The notes: generated by a model from the sequence alone, not told the origin. A DNA stretch of 64,000 bases from Bacillus canaveralius (GCF_002860125.1 NZ_PGVA01000001.1:148018-212017); one strand, 5' to 3'. Positions 53,002 to 64,000 are shown, counted from the stretch's first letter. Numbers and translations are program-made.

Positions 53002-54345
53002 ATGGACAGGTATAGCGAACAGGAAAAGAATAATCGAAATATGCCTCGTTCCAATGAAGAAACGATTTTAGTAAATGCTTCTGGGACCATTTCTTTTCTT
53101 AGCAATAGTGCTTGCGAACGCTTCGGTTATCAGGAGCGTGAAGCAGCCGGTTTAAAAATTGATGAACTTTTTACGGAAATCAGCATTAAGGATATAGAGG
53201 ACGGGATGATTATCCCTCTATACGGAAAGGACAAGAATAGAAGGACGTTTCCTGTCTTTATCAAGATTAATACTTTTCAACTGAATGGTGAAGCATACTT
53301 CCTGATCGTGTTCCAAGATGCTAAAGATAAGTCAAAGCTTAGACGGGAAATACGCGAGCCATTAAACGAGCTGGTTGATTTAAAGTTTGCCCTTGATGAA
53401 TCAACGATTGTTGCTTTTACAGATGAGAATGGAATTATTAAATATGTTAATGAAAAGTTTTGCAAGGTTTCAAAGTACTCTTCTGAAGAGGTAGTTGGCA
53501 AAACTCACCGTATCATCAATTCAGGCTATCATCGAAAGGAATTTTTTACAGAAATGTGGCAAACCATTTCTGCGGGCCAGGTCTGGAAGGGAGAAATAAA
53601 AAATCGGGCCAAGGATGGAACGGCATATTGGGTCGATACAACAATTGTCCCCTTTCTGAATGAAGAAGGAAAGCCGTATCAATATTTAGCGATCCGCCAT
53701 GAAATAACCGCGCGAAAACGGGTTGAAGAAGAGCTGCAAAGAATGATGCTGAAGATGATGGATGTCCAGGAAGAAGAACGCAAGCGCCTTTCACGTGACC
53801 TTCACGATGGACTTGGCCAAAACCTCTACAGCCACTTGATCACGATCAACCGGATGCAGGCGGACTTGAACCACCCACTGCTTGAGCAAATGCAGCAAGA
53901 AGCATTGGAATTGATTGCAGAGGTACGGGAGATTTCCTGGGAGCTGCGCCCTTCAGTTCTCGACGATCTCGGGCTTGTTCCGGCAATCCGCTCCTTCTTA
54001 TCCAGGTTTTCCGATTACTATAAAATCGATGTCTCCTTCGAATGTGTCCTGCACGAACGGCTTGAAACAGGGAAAGAGCTTGCGATTTACAGGATTATAC
54101 AGGAAGCACTGACGAATATCCGTAAATATGCGGAAACAGAGGAAGCATCCGTGACAATGAGGGAGACCGACAACTTTGTAAGAGTGCTGATTGAGGATTT
54201 TGGAAAAGGTTTTGAATCTGAAAAGATTGCCCGCGGTGTCGGCCTGTTCAGCATGGAGGAGAGAGCTCGTGCCGTCGGGGGCTCGCTTCGAATCAATTCG
54301 GCCCCGAAACAAGGGACAAAGATTATTTTGGATGTGCCAATTTAA
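53002..54345 (+). CDS. PAS-domain histidine kinase of the Nre-like system
   Basis: 447 residues, soluble. Two PAS domains are seen: residues about 18-115 (ILVNASGTISFLSNSACERF, 20) and about 130-245 (STIVAFTDENGIIKYVNEKF, then AIRHEITARKR at its end). A HisKA_3 domain follows with His268 (RKRLSRDLHDGLGQNLYSHL) and an HATPase domain (IIQEALTNIRKYA, DFGKGFE, GLFSMEERARAVGGSL). Only three cysteines occur and none forms the CxxC...CxxC set that holds the oxygen-sensing [4Fe-4S] cluster in NreB, so oxygen sensing by that route is excluded. The start has a weak, distant AGGGGG site. Confidence 0.85.
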   Translation: MDRYSEQEKNNRNMPRSNEETILVNASGTISFLSNSACERFGYQEREAAGLKIDELFTEISIKDIEDGMIIPLYGKDKNRRTFPVFIKINTFQLNGEAYFLIVFQDAKDKSKLRREIREPLNELVDLKFALDESTIVAFTDENGIIKYVNEKFCKVSKYSSEEVVGKTHRIINSGYHRKEFFTEMWQTISAGQVWKGEIKNRAKDGTAYWVDTTIVPFLNEEGKPYQYLAIRHEITARKRVEEELQRMMLKMMDVQEEERKRLSRDLHDGLGQNLYSHLITINRMQADLNHPLLEQMQQEALELIAEVREISWELRPSVLDDLGLVPAIRSFLSRFSDYYKIDVSFECVLHERLETGKELAIYRIIQEALTNIRKYAETEEASVTMRETDNFVRVLIEDFGKGFESEKIARGVGLFSMEERARAVGGSLRINSAPKQGTKIILDVPI

Positions 54346-54370
54346 CGAGTCAGTTTCAATTGTAATGTGG

Positions 54371-54399
54371 AATCCCGTCTTTTGACGGGGTCTTTTTTT
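54371..54399 (+). terminator. Terminator after the PAS kinase
   Basis: CCCGTC-TTTT-GACGGG followed by TCTTTTTTT. Confidence 0.8.
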
Positions 54400-55668
<1,269 letters not shown>

Positions 55669-55772
55669 GCTTTACTAGAAAGAGTTCATGGGATGCTCCA
55701 TGGACTTTTTTGGTTAACAAATAAGTCCGCAATGATTAATTAAATACTAAGTTAAAATTTTACTAAAAAACG

Positions 55773-55819
55773 TTGACCTAATTTTACTATTTATATACAA
55801 TGTTATTGAAACGCTTTCA
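55773..55819 (+). promoter_or_regulatory. gal promoter and operator
   Basis: TTGACC (55773-55778), 17-base spacer and TACAAT (55796-55801) form a good SigA promoter. TGAAA-CGC-TTTCA (55807-55819) is an inverted repeat over the expected transcription start, matching LacI/GalR-family operator design. Confidence 0.7.
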
Positions 55820-55870
55820 GTTATTTCTCTAGATATTTATATTCCAAATTACCTGAGGGGAAGAGGTCCT

Positions 55871-57058
55871 ATGGATATTCAAACGATGGAAAGGAAGTTT
55901 CAAGAAATTTTTTCTCAAGGCCGCAACGAAGCACGCATTTTCTTTTCTCCCGGCCGAATTAATTTAATAGGTGAGCATACCGACTACAATGGGGGACATG
56001 TTTTTCCTTGTGCGATAACGTTCGGGACGTATGGGATAGCCAGAAAAAGAGATGATCGCCAAATCCGCGTGTATTCAATGAATTTTGAAGATACAGGTGT
56101 GATTGAATTTACGCTTGACGTTTTGGACTACGACAAGAAACATAGCTGGGCGAACTATCCAAAAGGAATGATCCGCTATTTGCAGGAAGCGGGCTGGAAG
56201 TTATCATCAGGGCTGGAAGTCCTCGTATACGGGAACATTCCGAATGGAGCGGGCCTTTCCTCTTCTGCTTCAATTGAGATGCTTATAGGTGTGGCGGTTA
56301 ATGAAATGTTCGATTTAAATGTGCAGCGATTAGACCTTGTTAAGCTTGGTAAAAAAGTAGAAAATGAATTTATCGGTGTAAATAGTGGGATTATGGACCA
56401 ATTTGCGATCGGGATGGGCAAGGAGAACTGCGGTATTTTACTAGATTGCAACACATTGAAGTATGAATACGCTCCTTTTAACCTAACAGATCATAAAATT
56501 ATCATTATGAACACGAATAAAAGAAGAGAGCTTGCTGATTCAAAGTATAATGAGCGCCGAAGCGAATGTGAGACAGCCCTGGGACAACTGAAGAAAGCTG
56601 CGCCTATTGACTCATTGGGCGAATTAACAGAAGAAGAATTCGAAGCTATTAAACATTTGGTCACCGATGAAGTTCTGCAACGGCGGGCAAAGCATGCCGT
56701 ATCCGAGAACCAGCGGACACTACAGGCAATGAAGGCACTCAAAGACAGTGATCTGGCCGAGTTTGGACGGCTCATGAATGCCTCCCATCGTTCACTCAGG
56801 GATGATTACGAAGTGACTGGCACAGAACTTGATACATTAGTAGAAGCAGCATGGAAGCACGAAGGGACAATTGGTGCAAGAATGACAGGGGCCGGCTTTG
56901 GTGGCTGCGCCATTGCCATTGTAGCAAATGAACGGGTAGATGAATTCATTTCACAAGCAGGCTCTGAATATAAAGAGAAAATTGGCTATGACGCCACTTT
57001 CTATGTGGCAAGTATCGGTGATGGTGCAAAAGAAACGACAACGGAGGTGCTGTTATGA
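55871..57058 (+). CDS. galK: Galactokinase
   Basis: 395 residues of the GHMP kinase family. The galactokinase signature [18 protein letters not shown], the ATP loop [25 protein letters not shown] (catalytic Asp) and motif 3 [14 protein letters not shown] are all present. It phosphorylates galactose to galactose 1-phosphate, the first Leloir step. ATG follows GAGGGGAAGAGG; it overlaps galE by 4 bases (ATGA). Confidence 0.96.
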   Translation: MDIQTMERKFQEIFSQGRNEARIFFSPGRINLIGEHTDYNGGHVFPCAITFGTYGIARKRDDRQIRVYSMNFEDTGVIEFTLDVLDYDKKHSWANYPKGMIRYLQEAGWKLSSGLEVLVYGNIPNGAGLSSSASIEMLIGVAVNEMFDLNVQRLDLVKLGKKVENEFIGVNSGIMDQFAIGMGKENCGILLDCNTLKYEYAPFNLTDHKIIIMNTNKRRELADSKYNERRSECETALGQLKKAAPIDSLGELTEEEFEAIKHLVTDEVLQRRAKHAVSENQRTLQAMKALKDSDLAEFGRLMNASHRSLRDDYEVTGTELDTLVEAAWKHEGTIGARMTGAGFGGCAIAIVANERVDEFISQAGSEYKEKIGYDATFYVASIGDGAKETTTEVLL

Positions 57059-58044
57059 GTATTTTAGTTCTTGGCGGAGCCGGCTACATTGGTTCCCATG
57101 CGGTTAATCAGCTGATCAAGCAAAACTATGATGTAGTGGTTGTCGACAATTTACAGACGGGACATCAGCAAGCCATTCATCCGAAGGCGAAATTTTATCA
57201 AGGTGATATTCGAGAAAAAAATTTTTTGCGAAAAGTATTTGCTGATGAACAAATTGACGGGGTGTTGCATTTTGCAGCAAATTCTCTTGTTGGTGAATCG
57301 ATGCAAAAACCGCTCCAATACTTTGATAACAATGTATATGGTACACAAGTGCTGCTCGATGTAATGGTTGAGTTCGGTGTGAAAAACATTGTTTTTTCTT
57401 CGACAGCAGCTACATATGGCGAACAGGACGTAATGCCAATTACCGAGGACATGCCAACTTTGCCGACAAACGCTTATGGTGAGACTAAATTAACGATGGA
57501 AAAAATGATGAAATGGTGTGACGCAGCGTACGGAGTGAAATATGTGTCATTACGCTATTTCAATGTAGCCGGGGCGAATCCAAATGGTGAAATCGGAGAG
57601 GATCATGATCCGGAAACCCACCTCATCCCGGTTGTTTTACAGGTTGCGTCAGCACAGCGGGAATACATCTCCATTTTTGGGGACGACTACGATACAGAAG
57701 ATGGGACATGTATCCGTGACTATATTCATGTTGAAGATTTAATTGCTGCCCACGTTTTGGCACTTCGTTACTTACAAGACGGAGGAGAAAGCAATATCTT
57801 CAATCTCGGCAGCAGCCGCGGATTTTCAGTTAAGGAGATTATTGAGGCAGCCCGTGAAGTTACCGGCCATGCGATCCCGGCAAAAATAGTCGAGCGAAGA
57901 CCAGGTGATCCGAGTACACTCATCGCTTCTTCAGAGAAAGCGAAACGTGTTCTAGATTGGAGACCAGTGCATACATCGATCCACCAGATCATCAAGCATG
58001 CCTGGAATTGGCATCAACAACATCCGAATGGTTATGACGACTAG
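57055..58044 (+). CDS. galE: UDP-glucose 4-epimerase
   Basis: 329-residue extended SDR enzyme: NAD-binding [25 protein letters not shown], catalytic [10 protein letters not shown] with YGETK (Tyr-x3-Lys) and the substrate region [17 protein letters not shown]. It interconverts UDP-galactose and UDP-glucose. It overlaps galK by 4 bases and is followed 12 bases later by galT. Confidence 0.96.
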   Translation: MSILVLGGAGYIGSHAVNQLIKQNYDVVVVDNLQTGHQQAIHPKAKFYQGDIREKNFLRKVFADEQIDGVLHFAANSLVGESMQKPLQYFDNNVYGTQVLLDVMVEFGVKNIVFSSTAATYGEQDVMPITEDMPTLPTNAYGETKLTMEKMMKWCDAAYGVKYVSLRYFNVAGANPNGEIGEDHDPETHLIPVVLQVASAQREYISIFGDDYDTEDGTCIRDYIHVEDLIAAHVLALRYLQDGGESNIFNLGSSRGFSVKEIIEAAREVTGHAIPAKIVERRPGDPSTLIASSEKAKRVLDWRPVHTSIHQIIKHAWNWHQQHPNGYDD

Positions 58045-58056
58045 GAGGGAAAAACG

Positions 58057-59544
58057 GTGGACGTCTATTCTGTCTTGCAGCAGCTGCTTCGCAAAGCTAT
58101 TTCAATAGAAATGATCAGCAGTGAAGATGAAGTTTATGCACGGAATCAAATTATGTCTCTTTTAGCCCTAAATGAATTCCGGTGTGACGAACCTTCTGAA
58201 CCAAACAAGGACATCCCGGATTTACTGGATGAATTGACAGATTATGCAGTGGGAAAAGGTATCATTGACGATCTCCTTGATGAACGGGAGATTTTATCAA
58301 GCCAGATCATGAATGTATTTATGCCAAGACCATCGGATCTTAATCAAATATTTTACGAGAAATACGAAGAACCTGAGAATGCAACCTCATATTTTTATGA
58401 ATTGAGCAGGAATAGCAATTACATTCAAACCAAGCGCATCAGCAAAAATATCAATTATAAAGCTGACACAAAGTACGGCGAGTTGGACATAACGATCAAC
58501 CTGTCAAAGCCTGAAAAGGATCCGAGACAAATTGCCAAAGAACGAGAGAAGAAGGATCTCTCAATAAACTATCCGAAATGTTTGCTGTGCGTGGAAAACG
58601 AGGGGTATGCAGGAAGAATTGGGCACCCTGCCCGTTCAAACCACCGCATGATCCGAATGGACCTAGGCGGGGAGCCGTGGTTTCTGCAATATTCCCCTTA
58701 TGTCTATTACAATGAACATTGTATTCTGTTGGCTGGTGAACATCGCGATATGGTTATTAACCGTGAAGCTTTTGAGCGGCTTCTCGAGTTTGTCGAAAAA
58801 TTTCCGCATTATTTTATCGGCTCGAATGCCGACTTGCCGATTGTTGGCGGATCGATTTTAGTGCACGACCACTACCAGGGCGGAAACTATCATTTCGCGA
58901 TGGCGAAGGCTAGAGACGAATATTCGTTCACTCTGGACAGCTTTCCAACCATAAAAGCAAGTACAATTAAGTGGCCAATGTCTGTCATCCGCCTTAGAGG
59001 GTTGGATAAGGAAAAGCTTGTTGCTGCCTCTGATTATATTTTGGGAAAATGGAAGAATTATAGCGATCGCGAAGCAAATATTTTCGCGTACTCAGGCGAA
59101 ACCCGGCATAACACAATCACGCCGATCGTCCGGATGCGCAACGGGGAGTTTGAAGTCGATCTTGTATTGCGCAACAATCGAACCAGCGATGAGCATCCAA
59201 TGGGTATTTTCCATCCACATGCAGATGTCCACCATATAAAGAAGGAGAATATCGGTTTAATCGAGGTGATGGGACTCGCGGTCTTGCCAGCCCGCTTGAA
59301 AACTGAATTGGCTGAAGTTGAAAAGTTTTTATTGGAAGAGCCCAATCAGATTGAAGAATACCATGTTTCCTGGGCTGAGGACATAAAGGCTCGCAGCAGC
59401 ACAGGGATTTCAGGAAAATCGATGCAGGAAATTGTCAGAAAAGAAGTTGCATTAAAGTTTTTAAAAGCTCTGGAGGACGCGGGAGTTTACAAGCGAAATG
59501 GAGATGGGCAAGCCGCTTTCCGCCGTTTTCTGGATTCACTTTAA
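58057..59544 (+). CDS. galT: Galactose-1-phosphate uridylyltransferase, class II
   Basis: GTG start after GGAGGG. 495 residues, the length of the Gram-positive class II GalT family (class I is about 350). The active-site His motif is SILVHDHYQGGNYHFAM and a metal/nucleotide segment CLLCVENEGYAGRIGHPARS (20) lies upstream. It swaps UMP between UDP-glucose and galactose 1-phosphate. It lies between galE and galM. Confidence 0.95.
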   Translation: MDVYSVLQQLLRKAISIEMISSEDEVYARNQIMSLLALNEFRCDEPSEPNKDIPDLLDELTDYAVGKGIIDDLLDEREILSSQIMNVFMPRPSDLNQIFYEKYEEPENATSYFYELSRNSNYIQTKRISKNINYKADTKYGELDITINLSKPEKDPRQIAKEREKKDLSINYPKCLLCVENEGYAGRIGHPARSNHRMIRMDLGGEPWFLQYSPYVYYNEHCILLAGEHRDMVINREAFERLLEFVEKFPHYFIGSNADLPIVGGSILVHDHYQGGNYHFAMAKARDEYSFTLDSFPTIKASTIKWPMSVIRLRGLDKEKLVAASDYILGKWKNYSDREANIFAYSGETRHNTITPIVRMRNGEFEVDLVLRNNRTSDEHPMGIFHPHADVHHIKKENIGLIEVMGLAVLPARLKTELAEVEKFLLEEPNQIEEYHVSWAEDIKARSSTGISGKSMQEIVRKEVALKFLKALEDAGVYKRNGDGQAAFRRFLDSL

Positions 59545-59561
59545 GATGGGAAGATAATCGA

Positions 59562-60608
59562 ATGAACATTTTTAAAGAGAAATTCGGAGAAATTGATGGA
59601 CAACCTGTTACGGCCTTTACAATCGTCAATGAACAAGGAATGGAAGTAACAAGCATTGACTACGGCTGTATAATCACAAAAATAATCATGCAGGATCGAA
59701 ATGGTGTGTTCGAAAATGTCGTGCTTGGCTTTGATTCGTTTCAGGACTATCTGGAACGTTCACCGTATTTTGGGGCAGTGGTCGGACGATTTGCCGGGAG
59801 GATCAAAAACGCAACATTTAATTTAGATAATCAAACCTACAGATTGGCGAAAAATAATAACGGAAACCATCTTCATGGAGGAATGAAGGGTTTCGATAAA
59901 GTGTTCTGGAAAGCTGAGACAAGGGAAAGCGGAGATGAGGCCAGCATAGAGTTTTCCTATTTCAGCAAAGATGGAGAAGAGGGGTATCCTGGCAACCTGC
60001 AGATGAAGGTGACATATACGTTCAATAACGATAATGAGTTCATCATCTCCTATGAGGGCGTCAGCGATCAGCGGACTGTTCTAAACGTAACCAATCATTC
60101 GTATTTTAACTTGAGCGGAAATTTAAAAAGAGATATTTTAGATCATGTTTTAACATTAAAGAGCGGCCGATTTATTGAACTGGCTGAAGATTTAATTCCA
60201 ACGGGGCAAATACTGCCTGGAGACAATACGCCGTTTGATTTTCAATCAGGCAGAAAAATTAACGATGGTGTTTCCTCAGAACATCCGCAAAATATTCTGG
60301 CTGGCAAAGGCTATGATCATCCATTTTTGTTGGCTGAAAATAACAATCAAGAAATCGTTTTGCGCGATCCTGAAAGCGGCCGGGTGTTGACGATTGAAAC
60401 GGACGAGCCGACTGTTGTTCTCTATACCGGAACCCAGCTTGGAGATGATTTTTTAATCAGGGGTGTCCAGTCGAGGAAGTATCTTGGTTTGTGCCTGGAA
60501 ACACAAGGTCTGCCGGACTCCGTCCATCAGCCGCATTTCCCTTCTAGTATATTGGAAAAAGGGGAATTGTATAAAACTGTGACGAAATATGCGTTCACTT
60601 TGGCTTAA
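59562..60608 (+). CDS. galM: Aldose 1-epimerase (galactose mutarotase)
   Basis: 348 residues. Conserved motifs are VVGRFAGRIKNATF, NNGNHLHGGMKGFDKVFW, the catalytic His in VTNHSYFNLSG, and the catalytic Glu near GLCLETQGLPDSVH. It interconverts alpha and beta galactose so that galactokinase gets its substrate. Last gene of the operon, followed by a strong terminator. Confidence 0.95.
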   Translation: MNIFKEKFGEIDGQPVTAFTIVNEQGMEVTSIDYGCIITKIIMQDRNGVFENVVLGFDSFQDYLERSPYFGAVVGRFAGRIKNATFNLDNQTYRLAKNNNGNHLHGGMKGFDKVFWKAETRESGDEASIEFSYFSKDGEEGYPGNLQMKVTYTFNNDNEFIISYEGVSDQRTVLNVTNHSYFNLSGNLKRDILDHVLTLKSGRFIELAEDLIPTGQILPGDNTPFDFQSGRKINDGVSSEHPQNILAGKGYDHPFLLAENNNQEIVLRDPESGRVLTIETDEPTVVLYTGTQLGDDFLIRGVQSRKYLGLCLETQGLPDSVHQPHFPSSILEKGELYKTVTKYAFTLA

Positions 60609-60650
60609 TAAAGTAAAACACTGTGGAGTGATTCACAGTGTTTTACTTTA
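60609..60650 (+). terminator. Terminator of the gal operon
   Basis: AAAGTAAAACACTGTG pairs perfectly with CACAGTGTTTTACTTT around an 8-base loop. Confidence 0.9.
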
Positions 60651-61021
60651 AGCTTAGGCTCTGTTTAAGAAAAATGTTGATTTTATTAGTCAATTTAATT
60701 CTTCTTTCACGACTGCATCCGTTAGTCACCCATGCAGCGCAAAACCGGCGCTGCACTACCCTCTTATAATAATCTACCATCATATTCTTTATTTTCTAGA
60801 ATGAATTCTTCCACAACACTTAATGCCTTTTCTAAATCTACTTTTAACTTCCTTTATCGAAACAAATATAAGACAGACTATGTATAATATTCCTCTCATT
60901 TTATGTCATTTCCTTGTTAAACTAAAGGGCCGTTACTTGAATAAGAAAAAAGCTTTACCCCTTTTAAAGTAAAGCACCCGTTCGTTGAATAAGAATTAGG
61001 GAAATGAAAACATTCAAAAAC
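60651..61021. other. Intergenic region after gal operon
   Basis: No gene seen. The start (AGGCTCTGTTTAAGAAAAAT) looks like an insertion-sequence end remnant by memory, without proof. A hairpin at 60945-60976 (GCTTTAC / GTAAAGC, T-run on the minus strand) can terminate the minus-strand hydrolase transcript. Confidence 0.4.
60945..60976 (-). terminator. Terminator for the minus-strand hydrolase
   Basis: On the minus strand GCTTTAC pairs with GTAAAGC and is followed by TTTTTTC. Confidence 0.6.
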
Positions 61022-61709
61022 TCATGAATTTAAAAAACTTTTAACGGCAGATAAGAATGCTGTTAAATTGCATCATGCACATAGTGCCCAGCATCTTCAA
61101 TCGTCACTAATTCGCAATTCGGTATAAGCTCAGAAACTTCATGCAATTTGTTTTGAGGAATATGACTGGATCCACCGCCTATAAAAGTGTCGGCATGATA
61201 ATATCCGAAAGACGCGCCCACCATTCGGGATTGGGTTCATTAAGTTGCCGTAGAATCGAAGGCACAACCAGCCGATCGAACGGTAGGGAATCAGAAGGTT
61301 TGGAAGGAACTTCGAACGACTTATCTGGAAAAGGAGGAGGGGTGTCTTCAATAATCAATCTTTCTATTCTTGACGGATATTTTTCCGCGAAAAGATAGGA
61401 TACTGTCCCTCCCATGGAATGCCCAATTAGGGTAAACCGTTCCAAATTCATAGCATTCGCAAAATGAAGCAAGTCATCGCACATCAGTTCAAAAGTGTAT
61501 GTACTAGCTCTCTCACTCCCACCGTGACCCCGTTGAACTAAAGATAAAACGCGGTATTTTTCTCCTAATACAGCAGCCACTTCATCCCATGATTCTGCAC
61601 TTCCCCCCAGGGCGTGAAGAGCAACAATTGGTGGTGCTGAAGTTCCCCCACTCTGGCGATATTGAAAAGTGAGTCCATTTAACACAATTTGATTCAGCCG
61701 TGTTCCCAT
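61022..61709 (-). pseudogene. Alpha/beta hydrolase, broken by two frameshifts
   Basis: The N-terminal 176 residues are intact (MGTRLNQIVLNGLTFQY, HALGGSAESWDEVA, nucleophile elbow LIGHSMGGTV with the catalytic Ser). The frame breaks at about 61180, where CTTTTATAG would read on as GGGSSHIPQNKLHEVSELIP if one T were added. A second one-base loss near 61065 separates the catalytic-His region (EDAGHYVHDA) from the end NLTAFLSAVKSFLNS. With both bases restored the protein is about 229 residues. Two independent lesions make a true pseudogene more likely than read errors, though both are single missing bases. Confidence 0.75.
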
Positions 61710-61949
61710 TTTCGGTCATCTCCTCGCGTGGGTTTCGCCAGTTGAAAACCCGATATATTTACGTCCATACATATATATTTCACTGAACGTGTAAATATTT
61801 CCTTCTTTAACTAACCTGCCCGTTCAAAAAAAAACCTCTTTTAGTCCGTTTTCGAAAACAACTAAAAAGTGCTGAAAATACCCGAAAAGGTCGCCATTCA
61901 ACGACCTTTTGAGTCAGCTCTTATGATATTGAGTGCATTAACAGATTGG
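61710..61949. other. Intergenic region
   Basis: No gene. A hairpin AAAAGGTCG / CGACCTTTT (61884-61911) sits just after the stop of the minus-strand gene at 61950 and can act as its terminator. Confidence 0.5.
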
Positions 61950-62345
61950 CTACTCAATTATTTCAATATAGTAGGCAGAAGTTCTTCCAGGATATGATTC
62001 TAAAAGATGATCATAGTAAACTCGAACTTTTTGATTTATTTTGAGATTACGCAACATCTTTTTGTCTTCCGCATTCTCATGTATAGTGACGATGGTTGTC
62101 GAGCCACCGTAGTTAGAAGTAAAAAATCCTGTGAACATACCCCGCATACTAACTGGTTCGTCAGATATCCAAACTTCACCTATTCGTTTTGAGACAACAT
62201 ATCCTTCTATCTGCATTTTGTCTGCATAATCTTTTACATCGACATCGGTCTGTTTATTTGAATCTATTTCATTCAAGATTAATGATGCGGTTAGCGCAAT
62301 TAGCGTCGCAATTAACAACTTTACATATGGAGGGGTTGTATACAT
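61950..62345 (-). CDS. DUF3221-like anchored protein
   Basis: 131 residues: a hydrophobic N-terminal segment (YVKLLIATLIALTASLIL) followed by a beta-rich domain with QIEGYVVSKRIGEVWISDEP and VRVYYDHLLESYPGRTSAYY, ending in EIIE. This order fits DUF3221/YobA-type Bacillus proteins, small OB-like domains exported or anchored. Function unknown. It is surrounded by decaying genes but is itself intact. Confidence 0.6.
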   Translation of the reverse strand: MYTTPPYVKLLIATLIALTASLILNEIDSNKQTDVDVKDYADKMQIEGYVVSKRIGEVWISDEPVSMRGMFTGFFTSNYGGSTTIVTIHENAEDKKMLRNLKINQKVRVYYDHLLESYPGRTSAYYIEIIE

Positions 62346-62542
62346 GTTTAAACCATCCTTTGTGAGAGAAAAGGCAGCTCGGTTTATTTGAGAGAGCTAG
62401 ATGATATCTAACGATTGTATGTAGCTGGCTTTTTAATCAATAAAAGCTAGGGGCTTTTATTTCTCTCAGAATCTCATTACTCTAGTAGATAATTATGCAT
62501 TTTAGGATCGTCATAAACACGGTAAACATTTTAATAAAAGGG

Positions 62543-63330
62543 TTATAATCCTTTCCGTAAATTGTTTAGCACTTCCGAGCACACTGTACTTGTTGAAATT
62601 ATGTCCCCTCTATAAATCATCAAATATAGGGGACAAAGCTTAATCTGTATTGTTATCCACCCATGTCCAGAGTCTGGTACTACTCTTAAAATAGCATAAT
62701 CATATGCGCTACTATTGTCACCAGAATCATATTCTTCAGGGTATATAATTTCTGTAGCCCTATAGTATCCATATGAGTATGAAGAGTGATTCAAACCAGG
62801 AAAAACTGTTACCGCTAGTGGGCTTCCTTCGATACAGTGCGCATTAGTTACAACCAAGTCATTAGCGATAACTCCCCCTGTGCAACTCCAAATACTTATT
62901 AAATTTTCAAATTGGATATATGTTAAGGCACGATATGAAGGGCTTAACTACTTGATTGTTTAATTCCTGACCTGTAAAGGGGTCAATTATTGGTTTATTG
63001 GATCTGCAAAATCTGAGAGACTACCTTTTCAGCTTTTCCTTTTCCTTTCCGTCCGATAGATTCGTATGGTTTCACGCCATCAGGCTGATATTCTAAGTCT
63101 AGAATTGATTCAGTTTTGTTTTCAAATCATACTTAATATAACGTTTGCATTGAAGCAGTACTACTTACTAGTTCTCTTCCATCTGTTCCAATTACCTCAA
63201 AAGACTCTGTCGTTTTATTGTCGTTGGATCCCTCGTTAGATAGAGTCGCAGAATCATATGCCAAAACACTAGATCCGACCGGAATAAGTAGCACAAAAAC
63301 CAACAAAACACTTAATAGTTTTTTCGTCAT
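62543..63330 (-). pseudogene. Secreted V8-like (glutamyl endopeptidase type) serine protease, degraded
   Basis: From 63330 on the minus strand, after AGGAGGAAT, the frame encodes a signal peptide (MTKKLLSVLLVFVLLIPVGS, then SVLAYDS) and a propeptide, then stops at 63133. Further protease pieces continue in other frames: ILDLEYQPDGVKPYESIG, KPIIDPFTGQELNNQVV, and the catalytic part with VVTNAHCIEG (His of the triad) and AYDYAILRV (Asp). The end after PDSGHGW is scrambled and the Ser region is missing. At least three frame breaks and a truncated 3' end show a dead gene. Confidence 0.75.
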
Positions 63331-63608
63331 ATTCCTCCTAGGTAAAATTTGGATTACCATTTAATTGTAAACAAGTGCAAATGTGTTTGTAAATAGTCAG
63401 AAAAGACTATATTTTGTATTATTATAGTTGATGTTTTATTAAGCAATTATAAAATAATCTAACATAGATCTTAGTAGGAAATCTTTCAAATTGAAATTAG
63501 GCTAAACTTGAGTAAAATAAACCCGTTTTGGGTTTGATATTTTAATCCGGATCCAAGACTAAAGTTTTATAGATCCCATTTTTTTGAAGAGACTTCCAGC
63601 ATCTAAAG
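63331..63608. other. AT-rich region between protease pseudogene and transposase fragment
   Basis: No gene or clear repeat seen. Confidence 0.4.
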
Positions 63609-64000
63609 CTATTTTAATACTTTGATCTGCCACGTTTCACAGTAACAAATAAGTACAATTGGTACTGCTGTAATTCTTTGTTTAAAACGCAGGAAGTCCC
63701 ACGATTTCATGATGACAGAAGGGGCCCCGCAATGCAGGCGGTTTTCTTGGTACACCCGCGCTCCAGTGTCTGGGAAATACTTCACGACTTCACGGCGGTT
63801 CGTGTCCAACTGTGTGACCGATCCCCGTTTTACTTCACGTGAAATGGTACTGGCACTACGACCTGTCTTTTCAGCGATGGCTCTTAGAGAAAGCCCTGTT
63901 TTAAGATAAGCAGACATTTCGCCTCTCTCTGTGTCGCGTATGAGTAAAATGTTTGTAGGAGAATTATTTCCCTTCTCATCCAGATAATGGCGTAGCCGTT
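63609..64000 (-). mobile_element. IS30-family transposase, N-terminal fragment cut by the window edge
   Basis: The minus-strand frame is open from the right edge and reads RLRHYLDEKGNNSPTNILL, RDTERGEMSAYLKTGLSLRA and IAEKTGRSASTISREVKRGS, the helix-turn-helix of IS30 transposases, followed by YFPDTGARVYQENRLHCGAP. It then leaves the family near SWDFLRF and stops at 63609, long before the DDE catalytic domain. The start lies beyond 64000. The downstream part is missing, so the element is truncated and inactive as seen here. Confidence 0.8.

Noticed and set aside
53002..54345. Naming this kinase nreB
   Set aside because: It lacks the four cysteines of the NreB iron-sulfur PAS domain, so its signal must differ.

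Overview
The window comes from a low-to-moderate-GC, spore-forming Bacillaceae chromosome (Bacillus in the broad sense). It carries a small acid-soluble spore protein gene, strong AGGAGG-type ribosome binding sites with frequent TTG/GTG starts, CcpA/LacI-like operators, intrinsic terminators and many genes with clear Bacillus relatives. No species is assigned.

Layout. 1-5.4 kb: an oligopeptide/dipeptide ABC importer operon (two ATPases, binding lipoprotein, two permeases; left end cut). 5.7-7 kb: MFS exporter. 7.2 kb: a folded intergenic repeat. 7.4-10.1 kb: a large TPR plus dynamin-like P-loop protein. 10.1-13.8 kb (minus): class I ribonucleotide reductase nrdA-nrdB behind a cobalamin riboswitch with a visible terminator/antiterminator; nrdB carries a one-base frameshift. 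14.3-17.3 kb: maltose phosphorylase and beta-phosphoglucomutase. 17.4-18.5 kb: about 21 copies of a 52-bp tandem repeat. 18.7-20.2 kb: SDR dehydrogenase, DinB protein and a 36-residue small gene. 20.5-25.4 kb: formate dehydrogenase, DUF1641 partner and OFA-family transporter. 25.8-27 kb: small conserved genes. 27.4-31.3 kb: acyl-CoA dehydrogenase, thiolase and acyl-CoA synthetase. 32.2-35.8 kb: an asymmetric heterodimeric ABC exporter. 36-37.3 kb: orphan ModA and a small protein. 37.4-41.9 kb: LytS/LytT-type two-component system with a CstA-family transporter. 41.9-44.1 kb: spore protein and Na+/alanine symporter. 44.5-54.3 kb: the most interesting block, described below. 54.7-60.6 kb: galactose (Leloir) operon galR-K-E-T-M. 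61-64 kb: a decaying right end (broken hydrolase, broken V8-like protease, IS30-type transposase fragment).

The 44.5-54.3 kb block encodes a nitrate reductase of unusual composition. A NasA/NarB-type molybdopterin subunit without export signal is linked to a b-type membrane subunit with a C-terminal Cys-pair domain, a four-cluster ferredoxin subunit, a Tat-exported Rieske protein, a tiny two-helix membrane protein and two small proteins of unknown function. It is followed by NarK and an NreA/NreC-like nitrate regulatory set with two kinases, one lacking any sensor and the other lacking the NreB iron-sulfur cysteines. There is no narGHJI, no NarJ-like chaperone and no nitrite reductase. I regard this as the best candidate for a little-described system here.

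A second genome-scale oddity is that five intergenic spacers hold short tandem repeats whose periods (20, 20-21, 41 and 52 bp) are all close to whole numbers of DNA helical turns, each lying just downstream of a gene or operon.
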